Source: a bacterium (GTDB taxonomy: Bacteria > Cyanobacteriota > Vampirovibrionia > Gastranaerophilales > Gastranaerophilaceae). From it: DNA of 12,154 bases. The position numbers were made by a program, and so were the translations under genes. The notes below the pieces were generated by a model. It was given only the letters and a program-made list of their open reading frames with translations, did no database searches and was not told the DNA's origin. The stretch is taken from assembly GCA_017995595.1 (NCBI GenBank), contig JAGOIO010000020.1, forward strand, positions 1 through 12,154, given 5' to 3'. Numbering within the stretch: position 1 is the stretch's first letter; each line of letters starts with the position of its first letter. Below are positions 6,208 to 12,154 of the stretch, piece after piece.

Positions 6208-7602
6208 TTAGCCAACACTTGTACCAAGGAATTTTTGTATATTTGATTTATCAAAAACCTCAATACTTTCAGTAGAATGGATAAAAATTAAACAACTAAT
6301 TAGAGATTTAAAAATATCAAAGTCAGCAAAAGATAATTTTTTTCTCAAATCTGCAACATTATTTGCTAAAAATTCTGTAATAACTATTTTGTCGTTAAAA
6401 ACAAGACTTGAAAAATAATCAAAAGCTTCTTTAGTTTTGACACCTTCAAGGTAAATTATATCAGGTGATTGAAATTCAATAAATCTAAGAGCCTTATCAA
6501 GATTAAAACCAATATTTTCATTTAATTCGCATTGGTTAACATTTGTAAGATTGTATTTTGCAATAGATTCAATTGTCATAATATTATTGTTAACACTTGC
6601 TATTTCTGAAAGTAATGAATAAATCATGTGCGTTTTACCGCTTAATGATGAACCGCAAACTAAAATTATGCCAGGTGTAGTTAAAGCTGTTCTTATTGTA
6701 TCAAGCCTACTACTTTCGGGAATGATTTTTTCTAATTTTTGAGGTGGTTTATAAATTTTTAGTGAAATTCTTTCTCCAAGAATTGTAGGAAATGCAGAAA
6801 TACTTGCAATTAAATTTATATTATCGACTTTAAAGCAAAGTTTTCCCAGTTGAGGTACTTCACTAACTGAGGGGTCAAGGTTTGATAAAGTTTTAATCTT
6901 TGCAATAAAAGAAGCTGCAAGAACAGAAGGAATTGCACCTTTATTTATTGTATCAGAGTTAGTTTTAAAATTAACCACAAGTCCGTTTTCTACAAACTCA
7001 AAATAAACTTCATGAACATTTTCAAAAATTGCTTGTTTAAGAATAGAACGAATAATTTTCTGAATATGTTCTTCATTTAAATCTTCACTGTGAAGTTCTT
7101 CTCTCCAATCAAATTCAGTACTATTTGATGTAAAAATATCCTCTACCGTATTTTCTTTTGAATAATATTCTTCAATTTTTTTATTGATACTTTTTTCAGA
7201 AGAAATTACAGGTTCAATAGAGCATTCAGCTTGTTCAATGACTTTATCTATGGCGAATAAATCCAAAGGGTCTGCCATAGCGATAGTTAAGACTTCTTCA
7301 ATCTTAAAAAGCGGAATAATTCTATATTTTTTAGCATCAGAATAACTTATGTATTTTAAACATTTTTTATCAAGAGAATAATCGTCAAGATTAACATAAG
7401 GAACATGAAGTTTTGCTTCAATAAATTTTAGCAAAGCTTCTTCTGTTATATAACCAGAATTAATAAGAGCTTGTCCAATATTTATGTTTTGGGCTTTTGC
7501 AATTTCTTCAGCTCTTTCAATAGTTTCATATTCGACAAGAGAATCTCTTACGAGGTCATATTTTAATTTTTCAAGAGTTTTATTTGTTACTACCTGTTCC
7601 AT
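6208..7602 (-). CDS. Degenerate type II secretion / type IV pilus ATPase-like protein (PilB/GspE family)
   Basis: This 464-aa protein is shorter than PilB (usually about 550-570 aa). Residues about 10-145 resemble the N-terminal MshEN/T2SSE_N region, with 'IGQALINSGYITEEALLKFI' at about 42-61 followed by a VPYVNL step. The PilB-like core follows: 'NLDPSVSEVPQLGKL' (241-255), 'FPTILGERISLKIY' (271-284) and a Walker A-like 'GSSLSGKT' (317-324). Other catalytic motifs are eroded. The Asp box reads 'TIESIAKY' instead of TxEDPxE(Y/F). The Walker B region reads 'SPDIIYLEGVKTKEA' instead of DPDxxxxGEIRD. The His-box histidine is replaced ('TEFLANNVADL'), and the CxxC zinc site is absent. The frame is uninterrupted, so this looks like a non-motor paralogue rather than a decaying pseudogene. 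It has an AAGGA site 6 nt before ATG and starts 2 nt after the receiver gene. A pilus regulator is an inference. Confidence 0.8.
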   Translation of the reverse strand: MEQVVTNKTLEKLKYDLVRDSLVEYETIERAEEIAKAQNINIGQALINSGYITEEALLKFIEAKLHVPYVNLDDYSLDKKCLKYISYSDAKKYRIIPLFKIEEVLTIAMADPLDLFAIDKVIEQAECSIEPVISSEKSINKKIEEYYSKENTVEDIFTSNSTEFDWREELHSEDLNEEHIQKIIRSILKQAIFENVHEVYFEFVENGLVVNFKTNSDTINKGAIPSVLAASFIAKIKTLSNLDPSVSEVPQLGKLCFKVDNINLIASISAFPTILGERISLKIYKPPQKLEKIIPESSRLDTIRTALTTPGIILVCGSSLSGKTHMIYSLLSEIASVNNNIMTIESIAKYNLTNVNQCELNENIGFNLDKALRFIEFQSPDIIYLEGVKTKEAFDYFSSLVFNDKIVITEFLANNVADLRKKLSFADFDIFKSLISCLIFIHSTESIEVFDKSNIQKFLGTSVG

Positions 7603-7604
7603 TC

Positions 7605-7973
7605 TTAATCCTTATTTAGGTAACTTTCAACTTTTTTAACAATATCATCTAATTCAAAAGGCTTTGTTATGTATTCGTCAACGCCAGTTTCTTCACCTAT
7701 TAATTTATCTTCTTCTTGAGAACGTGCGGTAACCATGAGAATAGGAATATTTTTATACTTATTGTCATATTTTAAAAGACGGCAAATTTTATATCCGTTA
7801 ATTTTTGGCATCATTACATCAAGAATTATTAAATCAGGTAAAACTTCTTTTGCCATTTTTAATCCGTCTTCGCCATTATAGGCACAAGCACATTCAAAAC
7901 CGTCAGCTTCAAGTACAAACTTTAAGCTCTCAACAATATCGGCTTCATCATCAACAATAAGTATTTTTTTCAT
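7605..7973 (-). CDS. Stand-alone CheY-like response regulator receiver
   Basis: This is a single receiver domain of 122 aa with no output domain. All phosphorylation residues are present: the acidic pair D8/D9 in 'ILIVDDE', phospho-acceptor D52 in 'LIILDVMMP', T82 in 'ILMVTAR', and K104 in 'YITKPFELDD'. It would receive phosphate from a histidine kinase and act by binding a partner protein. The neighbours suggest both ends of the relay: the kinase gene ends 9 nt upstream, and the degenerate pilus-type ATPase starts 2 nt downstream. The kinase as donor and the ATPase as partner are inferences from operon structure. The Shine-Dalgarno (AGG within the kinase stop region) is weak and about 12 nt from ATG, so its translation may be coupled to the kinase. 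Confidence 0.95.
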   Translation of the reverse strand: MKKILIVDDEADIVESLKFVLEADGFECACAYNGEDGLKMAKEVLPDLIILDVMMPKINGYKICRLLKYDNKYKNIPILMVTARSQEEDKLIGEETGVDEYITKPFELDDIVKKVESYLNKD

Positions 7974-7982
7974 AGTTGTAAT

Positions 7983-10064
7983 TTACCTATCCCCTTCCAA
8001 AAAACCAATTTTTCTATAAGACACATCAGCTTTTTTTATTAACTCATTTTCATCAATCGCATCGTCCGGATACACTGAGTATGAAAACATTATATCACAA
8101 TTTGAGTATAAATTGCTATAATCAGAAACATATTTTTCAAGCTTTTTCTTAGTAAAATCTGCAGAAAATCCGTCTCCGTCAGGTATTACTATTGTTAAAA
8201 TTTTATCTTTTCCATCATCTTCTTCAATTTGATTGTTCAAATAAGATTCACCAAAAAGTTTTTTTTCTGAGATTAAATCTTTCATAATGTTTCTATCAGT
8301 TTTTATTTTTAAGAGTGCAACTGAAGTATTGTTCACTTTTGCTCGTTGCAAAAGTTGTTTAAATCTGAGCATAAAATTATTAATTTCATTTGCAAGCGGA
8401 ATTACAAAATGAAAAGTAGAGCCTTTTCCTTGTTTACTTTCACACCAAATTGAGCCTTTATGAGCATCGAGTAATTGTCTTGCAATAGGTAAACCAAGTC
8501 CGGAACCTCCCACTTTTCTTGAAAGTGAGTTTTCGATTTGTGCAAATTTATCAAATACGTGAGCCAAATCTTTTTGTGCAATTCCTATGCCCGTGTCTTT
8601 TACGCTTACAAGAAGATAATTTCCTTTTAATCGTTTAAGTTCATTATCAAAGCAAATATTATATTTTAGGTCATCAGCATTTGTAATTTTTGTTTCAATT
8701 TTTATTTTTCCACCAACATTTGTAAATTTTATTGCATTTGAAACAAGATTCGTTAAAACCTGTTCCAACCTGTGAGAATCGGCATAAATGTCAGAAAAAT
8801 TATCCTGAATTTTAGTTTCAATCGTTAAGCCCTTTTCTTTTGCGACACCTTCCAAACTGGTTTTTACATATTCAATTACAGGTTCAATTTTTGAAATTTC
8901 AAATTTAAAGTCCATTTTACCGGCTTCAATTTTTGATAAATCAAGCAAATCATTAATAATTCCAGAAAGCCTTATTACATTTCGTTTTGCCATATTTATA
9001 AATTTTTTCATATTTTCAGTCAGATTACCTGTTTTTCCGCTGAGTAAAATTTCAAGATAATTTTTAATTGCAGTTAAAGGTGTTCTCAGTTCGTGTGAAA
9101 CAATTGAAATAAATTCTGATTTTAATCTTTCCAGTCTTTCCAGTTTTTGATTAGTTTTTTTTATTTCTTCATAAAGCGAGGCACTTTTTAATGGCAAAGA
9201 AACTTGTTGAGCAATAGTTTGAAAACAAGTTGCATCTTCTGTTGTAAATTCAGTTTCTCTATATATTTCAATAAAACCGAAGAAATTTTCACTTAAATTA
9301 ACCGGTGCAAATAAGTTGTCATATCTTAAAACCGAAAAATCATATTCATCAATAGAATGTTTAATATGTTTTTCGACTTTTAAATCTTCTATTTTTAACT
9401 CAAAAGGCATTTCTTTGTTTTCAAAAAGAGATTTGTAATTAAGAACAGTTCTTAATTTCAGAGCTTCAAGAAGTCTTTCAGAAATTTGATATAACGAATT
9501 AATAATAAGCACGGGTTCGTTATTTTCTCTAAAAGTCAGGACACAAGAAAGTGCAAAGTTTAGGCTTCTGTCAAGACCTTCAATCATCGCAGAAATTAGT
9601 TTTGTTGTATCAAGTGTTCCCGCAAATTTAGAACTTGTATTATATAAAACATTCAGTTGGTAAAGGCTTCTTGCAAGTTCTTGGTTTGATGCGGATAGCA
9701 AATCAAGCGAGTTTTTAGTTCTAAGATTTGAATTTATGCTTGAAATTAACAATATTTCGCTAATTGGCTCTTTTAAAAAAGCATTAGCACTCTTAAGTAA
9801 TTCAGGGTCAATTTTATCATCTTGGACGAGTAGTATTGTTAGAGAATTTTCGTTATAAGAACGTATTTTTTTATTTATATTCTTTAATGCGGTATCTTTT
9901 AAGTTATTATCAAGTATAAAAATATCAAAAGATTCTTCTTTTATTTTAAAAATAGCATCAATTTCATTTTCTGCAAATAAAACTTCATGCATGTTATTTT
10001 CAAGAATTGCTTTAATATAATTTATTTTGTCTTTATTTTCCGAAATTACAAGTACTCTTGCCAA
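7983..10064 (-). CDS. Multidomain histidine kinase: pseudo-receiver, GAF, HisKA, HATPase_c, degenerate GGDEF-like tail
   Basis: This 693-aa sensor kinase has no obvious membrane segment, so it is probably cytoplasmic. Residues 1-115 are receiver-like with D52 and K98, but the acidic pair is S8/E9 and the conserved Thr is Q81, so phosphorylation is doubtful. A GAF-type sensor region follows (about 135-298), then a short coiled linker. The HisKA domain has phospho-acceptor H324 in 'ISIVSHELRTPL'. The HATPase has N-box 'NLVSNAIKFT' (439-448), G1 'KDTGIGI' (489-495) and G2 'GGSGLGL' (519-525), so kinase activity is expected. The last 130 residues resemble a GGDEF domain: 'YPDDAIDENELIKKAD' (665-680) then 'GFLEGDR' match its end, but the GGDEF signature is replaced by 'DGKDKILTIVIP'. 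The start is TTG (10062-10064) with AAAGGGA 6 nt upstream. It leads the operon. The tail call is less certain. Confidence 0.9.
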   Translation of the reverse strand: MARVLVISENKDKINYIKAILENNMHEVLFAENEIDAIFKIKEESFDIFILDNNLKDTALKNINKKIRSYNENSLTILLVQDDKIDPELLKSANAFLKEPISEILLISSINSNLRTKNSLDLLSASNQELARSLYQLNVLYNTSSKFAGTLDTTKLISAMIEGLDRSLNFALSCVLTFRENNEPVLIINSLYQISERLLEALKLRTVLNYKSLFENKEMPFELKIEDLKVEKHIKHSIDEYDFSVLRYDNLFAPVNLSENFFGFIEIYRETEFTTEDATCFQTIAQQVSLPLKSASLYEEIKKTNQKLERLERLKSEFISIVSHELRTPLTAIKNYLEILLSGKTGNLTENMKKFINMAKRNVIRLSGIINDLLDLSKIEAGKMDFKFEISKIEPVIEYVKTSLEGVAKEKGLTIETKIQDNFSDIYADSHRLEQVLTNLVSNAIKFTNVGGKIKIETKITNADDLKYNICFDNELKRLKGNYLLVSVKDTGIGIAQKDLAHVFDKFAQIENSLSRKVGGSGLGLPIARQLLDAHKGSIWCESKQGKGSTFHFVIPLANEINNFMLRFKQLLQRAKVNNTSVALLKIKTDRNIMKDLISEKKLFGESYLNNQIEEDDGKDKILTIVIPDGDGFSADFTKKKLEKYVSDYSNLYSNCDIMFSYSVYPDDAIDENELIKKADVSYRKIGFLEGDR

Positions 10065-10070
10065 AATATA

Positions 10071-10077
10071 TCCCTTT
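10071..10077 (-). promoter_or_regulatory. Ribosome binding site supporting a TTG start for the histidine kinase
   Basis: On the minus strand AAAGGGA ends 6 nt before TTG (10064-10062). The protein then begins directly with the first beta strand of the receiver fold (MARVLVI), as receivers usually do, which supports this non-ATG start. Confidence 0.6.
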
Positions 10078-10159
10078 CTATTTATATTTTATCAGTAAAA
10101 CTTTTAATAGCTAATTTTTTGCAAAATTTAACATTTATATATCGAAAGAAATTAAAGCC

Positions 10160-10188
10160 TTGAAAAATTTATATTCTTATGGTTAGAT
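10160..10188 (+). promoter_or_regulatory. Possible promoter of rpsP
   Basis: TTGAAA (10160-10165) is followed after 17 nt by TTAGAT (10183-10188), which runs on into TATAAA (10188-10193). The -35 is good but the -10 is weak or badly spaced. Transcription would start near 10195, giving a leader of about 90 nt. This lies in the 221-nt gap between the divergent kinase operon and rpsP; I could not pick a convincing promoter for the kinase operon there. Confidence 0.4.
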
Positions 10189-10196
10189 ATAAATAC

Positions 10197-10262
10197 ATGC
10201 AATCTATAGCTTCCTCTGCTATAAGTTTGTACAAAGAGTCAAGCGGCGGATTCTTTGAGTAA
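10197..10262 (+). CDS. Possible 21-codon leader ORF upstream of rpsP
   Basis: An ATG at 10197 opens a 21-codon frame ending in TAA at 10260-10262, 23 nt before the rpsP start. The peptide begins MQSIASSAIS and ends GGFFE. It has no Shine-Dalgarno. If the promoter above is right, it would be almost leaderless. It spans both leader hairpins. An open frame this short can easily arise by chance, so this is a weak candidate only. Confidence 0.15.
   Translation: MQSIASSAISLYKESSGGFFE
10205..10257 (+). promoter_or_regulatory. Structured rpsP 5' leader with two hairpins
   Basis: Hairpin 1 pairs TATAGC (10205-10210) with GCTATA (10218-10223) around a 7-nt loop. Hairpin 2 pairs CAAAGAGTC (10232-10240) with GATTCTTTG (10249-10257), including one G-T wobble, around the loop AAGCGGCG. 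The loop is GC-rich against a very AT-rich background. Neither hairpin has a T tract, so they are not terminators. A role in regulating S16 is possible but unproven. Confidence 0.4.
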
Positions 10263-10285
10263 AGAAAATAAAGAAGGAAATTAAA

Positions 10286-10648
10286 ATGTTAAAAATTAGA
10301 TTAAAAAGATTGGGAGCAAAAAAAACTCCAACTTACAGAATTATTGTTATAAATTCGACTACAAAGCGTGAAGGCAGACCAGTTCAAGAACTTGGATATT
10401 ATAATCCAAAAACAAAAGTTATGAAGTTTGACAAGGCTTCAGCTTTGGAATGGATTGGAAAAGGTGCTCAACCTACAGAAGTTGTACAATTCTTAATCAA
10501 GAACTGTAATGACGATGGTTCTTTGAATTACAAAAAATCAGAAGTTAAAAAACTTTCAAAGAAAGCTCAAGCAAAAGCTGAAGCTGAAAAGAAAGCTAAG
10601 GAAGAAGCAAAAGCTGCTGAAGCTGAAGCTCCTGCAACTGAAGCGTAG
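10286..10648 (+). CDS. rpsP: Small ribosomal subunit protein bS16
   Basis: S16 is a 30S assembly protein that binds 16S rRNA. The 120-aa sequence starts with the family signature 'MLKIRLKRLGAKKTPTYRI' and continues with 'REGRPVQELGYYNPKTK' (about 28-44) and 'WIGKGAQPTEVVQFLIK' (about 56-72). The globular part ends near residue 88. A charged tail rich in Ala, Lys and Glu follows (about 89-120), making it longer than the 80-90 aa typical of S16. Such tails occur in some lineages and are probably disordered or helical. AAGGA (10274-10278) lies 7 nt before ATG. The gene stands alone with its own terminator, unlike the common rpsP-rimM-trmD-rplS order. The stop codon lies within a 12-bp tandem duplication. 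Confidence 0.97.
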   Translation: MLKIRLKRLGAKKTPTYRIIVINSTTKREGRPVQELGYYNPKTKVMKFDKASALEWIGKGAQPTEVVQFLIKNCNDDGSLNYKKSEVKKLSKKAQAKAEAEKKAKEEAKAAEAEAPATEA

Positions 10649-10664
10649 TTCAAAGCGTAGTTCA
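10641..10664 (+). repeat. Perfect 12-bp tandem duplication across the rpsP stop codon
   Basis: AAGCGTAGTTCA occurs twice in direct succession (10641-10652 and 10653-10664). Each copy carries the same TAG, and because the unit is a multiple of three both are in the rpsP frame. The gene therefore has two in-frame TAG stops 12 nt apart. Confidence 0.9.
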
Positions 10665-10678
10665 ATTTTAATGGATAT

Positions 10679-10713
10679 AAAAAGACCAACTCGATTGAGT
10701 TGGTCTTTTTTTA
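10679..10713. terminator. Intrinsic terminator after rpsP, probably shared with dxr
   Basis: A 12-bp stem (AAAGACCAACTC at 10681-10692 and its complement at 10697-10708), extendable by two A-T pairs, has the loop GATT and is followed by a T run to 10713. It ends rpsP. The A-rich left flank gives a short U tract on the minus strand, so it can also terminate dxr, which ends at 10730. Confidence 0.92.
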
Positions 10714-10729
10714 TTGAAAATTACTTTTT

Positions 10730-11869
10730 TTAGAATAACTCTCTAGTCTTTTTTCTAATTTCGTTATCTATTTCAAAAATCTCATCAATACTTGGATTCT
10801 TTATTAAATTATGTTTTGAAACCATTTTTTCTGTAATTTCAAAAATATTATACAGTTTAATTTTTCCTTTTAGAAAAGCAAAGACAGCTTCTTCATTTGC
10901 CGCATTCATACAAACTTTCATGCTTCCGCCTAATCTTCCACATTCAAATGCTAATTTTAGACAAGGAAATTTCTCTAAATCAGGAGGCTCAAAATCGAAT
11001 TGTTTTGCTTTAAAAAAGTCAAAACTGTCAGTTTTTATACCTTCAACTCTTTCAGGATAAGTTATCGCATATTGAATAGGAATGTGCATACTTGGCCAAC
11101 CTATTTGTGCAATAACACTTCCATCAACGTACTCAATCGCAGAATGGATAATACTTTGAGGGTGAACAACAACCTTAATGTTATCATAATCCATACCAAA
11201 CAAATGATGAGCTTCAATTACTTCAAGCCCTTTGTTCATAAGCGTTGCACTATCAACTGTAATTTTTTTGCCCATATTCCATTTCGGGTGGGCAAGAGCT
11301 TGTTCAACAGTTGCATTCTTAATATCTTCTAAACTCTTTGTTCTAAAAGGTCCGCCTGAGGCTGTTATTATCAAATATTTTACATCATTAATATTCTTGA
11401 TACATTGATGTATTGCTCCGTGTTCGCTATCTATTGGCAAGATATTAACTCCGTTAGCTTTAGCTTTTTTCATTACGATATCACCAGCCATAACCAGAGT
11501 TTCTTTGTTTGCCAGTGCTATATCAATTTTGTTTTCTATTGCTTTTAGTGTCGGCTTTAGTCCGATTCTTCCTGAAACAGAGACCACAATTAAATCATTT
11601 TCTTTATTAGAGCAGATTTCTTCTAAGCCTTCGTCTCCATACAAAATCTTTGTATTAGAAAATTCATTTTCAAGTTCTTTCTTTGCTTCTAAATCATTTG
11701 TACATGCAAATTTGGGCTTGAACTTTTTAATTTGTTCTTTTAAAAGTTTTGTATTTTTACCGCCTGTTAATGCGATAATTTCAAACTTATCTTGAATTTT
11801 TTCTATAACTTCAAGCGTTTGTGTTCCGATAGAGCCTGTTGCCCCAATTATACTAATTTTCTTTTTCAT
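10730..11869 (-). CDS. dxr: 1-deoxy-D-xylulose 5-phosphate reductoisomerase
   Basis: Dxr rearranges and reduces DXP to 2-C-methyl-D-erythritol 4-phosphate with NADPH, the committed step of the MEP isoprenoid pathway in the cytoplasm. The 379-aa length is normal. The NADPH-binding 'GATGSIG' is at 9-15. Metal ligands correspond to D147 and E149 in 'DSEHGAIHQ' and E216 in 'MNKGLEVIEA'. Active-site 'ASGGPFR' is at 170-176 and 'AHPKWNMGKKITVDSATL' at 193-210 with H194. 'VHPQSIIHS' (235-243), 'GWPSMHIPIQYA' and 'MNAANEEAV' (321-329) complete the set. The ATG start gives the usual N-terminus, although no strong Shine-Dalgarno is visible. It is a single gene bounded by terminators on both sides, away from uppS, with which it is often clustered in other bacteria. 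Confidence 0.97.
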   Translation of the reverse strand: MKKKISIIGATGSIGTQTLEVIEKIQDKFEIIALTGGKNTKLLKEQIKKFKPKFACTNDLEAKKELENEFSNTKILYGDEGLEEICSNKENDLIVVSVSGRIGLKPTLKAIENKIDIALANKETLVMAGDIVMKKAKANGVNILPIDSEHGAIHQCIKNINDVKYLIITASGGPFRTKSLEDIKNATVEQALAHPKWNMGKKITVDSATLMNKGLEVIEAHHLFGMDYDNIKVVVHPQSIIHSAIEYVDGSVIAQIGWPSMHIPIQYAITYPERVEGIKTDSFDFFKAKQFDFEPPDLEKFPCLKLAFECGRLGGSMKVCMNAANEEAVFAFLKGKIKLYNIFEITEKMVSKHNLIKNPSIDEIFEIDNEIRKKTRELF

Positions 11870-11894
11870 AATGCTTTTATTTTATAACAAAAAA

Positions 11895-11940
11895 ATTGTA
11901 AAAAAAAGCACCGATATATTCGGTGCTTTTTTTTTACAAT
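11895..11940. terminator. Long inverted-repeat terminator between the porin gene and dxr
   Basis: The core stem AGCACCGA (11907-11914) / TCGGTGCT (11920-11927) has a 5-nt TATAT loop. It is extended by an A run facing a T run (11900-11906 / 11928-11935) and by ATTGT (11895-11899) / ACAAT (11936-11940). The whole is nearly a perfect 46-nt palindrome with one unpaired T. It should terminate the porin transcript on the minus strand and can work in either direction. Confidence 0.88.
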
Positions 11941-11954
11941 TTGTCTTTAAATCA

Positions 11955-12154
11955 TTACCAGATAATTTGAGTACCTGCAAGGATTTTTGAACCGTAAGTT
12001 CCGCCATCAACAGTATAATATACATAGTTTAGCATTAATCTTAAAGTTTGACCTTTTATAAAATAGTTGATACCTGCGGTATATTCTCTTCTTACATCAT
12101 GACCTTTTGTTTTATTAGGATCTAATTGGTCATATCGTCCTAATATTTGAAGTT
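11955..12154 (-). CDS. Outer-membrane porin, OprO/OprP-like (C-terminal fragment, N-terminus outside window)
   Basis: I translated this from the minus strand. The frame is open from the window edge for 65 codons to TAA at 11955-11957. It shows alternating hydrophobic/polar beta-strand segments: 'QILGRYDQLDPN', 'REYTAGINYFIKGQTLRLML', 'NYVYYTV', 'SKILAGTQIIW'. It ends in an aromatic residue, as the last strand of outer-membrane barrels does to engage the BAM machinery. The 'RYDQLD ... GINYFI ... LRLMLNYV' pattern is what I know from the C-terminus of phosphate-selective porin O/P family proteins. Such porins pass anions or small solutes across the outer membrane. With only the last strands visible, the substrate is unknown and the family call is moderate. 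It indicates a diderm envelope. Its terminator lies just downstream. Confidence 0.72.
   Translation of the reverse strand, partial: LQILGRYDQLDPNKTKGHDVRREYTAGINYFIKGQTLRLMLNYVYYTVDGGTYGSKILAGTQIIW

Noticed and set aside
6208..7602. Calling the PilB-like gene a pseudogene
   Set aside because: The frame is intact for 464 codons, has a good ribosome binding site and sits in a tight operon. The losses are confined to catalytic motifs, which fits a specialised non-motor protein better than decay.
10065..10160. Promoter for the kinase operon on the minus strand
   Set aside because: Several TATAAA- and TAAAAT-like hexamers exist, but none has a reasonable -35 box at 16-18 nt, so I do not assign one.
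11000..11795. Plus-strand frames of 110 and 96 codons opposite dxr
   Set aside because: They overlap conserved Dxr motifs in antisense and show no domain or initiation signals.
1..12154. tRNA, rRNA, CRISPR array, insertion sequence or prophage
   Set aside because: No cloverleaf sequence, spaced direct-repeat array, transposase or terminal inverted repeats with a target duplication were seen on either strand.

Overview
The window is strongly AT-rich, densely packed bacterial DNA. It encodes an oxygen-sensitive trimeric [FeFe] hydrogenase, an outer-membrane porin (so a diderm cell), MEP-pathway isoprenoid synthesis, and a histidine kinase / receiver / type IV pilus-type ATPase operon. Together these suggest a fermentative, anaerobic diderm. 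My best guess from gene content is a gut-type non-photosynthetic relative of cyanobacteria (Gastranaerophilales / Vampirovibrionia, formerly Melainabacteria). That is recollection-based inference, not a database result, and other AT-rich anaerobic diderms remain possible.

Layout, left to right. (1) 1-368, minus strand: a PadR-family regulator cut by the window edge. (2) 430-1846, plus strand: a near-consensus promoter, then uppS (undecaprenyl diphosphate synthase, GTG start) and rdgB (XTP/dITP pyrophosphatase), 15 nt apart. (3) 1847-6188, plus strand: a regulatory region with a candidate sigma-70 promoter and two tandem GTGA-N6-TCAC palindromes (Rex- or CRP/FNR-like operators). It is followed by hydC, hydB and hydA of an NAD-linked, ferredoxin-linked electron-bifurcating hydrogenase, closed by a strong hairpin terminator. 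(4) 6208-10064, minus strand: a three-gene operon transcribed as kinase, CheY-like receiver, degenerate PilB/GspE-like ATPase. (5) 10160-10713, plus strand: rpsP (ribosomal protein S16) alone, with a roughly 90-nt structured leader and its own terminator. (6) 10730-11869, minus strand: dxr (DXP reductoisomerase). (7) 11895-12154, minus strand: a long inverted-repeat terminator and the C-terminal end of a phosphate-selective-type (OprO/P) porin.

How the genes work together. HydABC would re-oxidise NADH and reduced ferredoxin by making H2. The paired operators at the predicted transcription start suggest that its expression follows the NADH/NAD+ ratio. Dxr supplies isoprenoid precursors and UppS converts them to the cell-wall lipid carrier, but the two sit about 9.5 kb apart on opposite strands rather than in one operon.

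The best candidate for an undescribed system is the 6208-10064 operon. An active-looking histidine kinase carries a pseudo-receiver at its N-terminus and what looks like a GGDEF domain without its GGDEF motif at its C-terminus. It is tightly coupled to an intact stand-alone receiver and to a pilus-type ATPase that keeps Walker A but has lost the other catalytic motifs. This looks like a signalling module built from enzyme-derived, mostly non-catalytic parts, perhaps controlling pilus function. No transposons, tRNAs, rRNAs or CRISPR arrays were seen.
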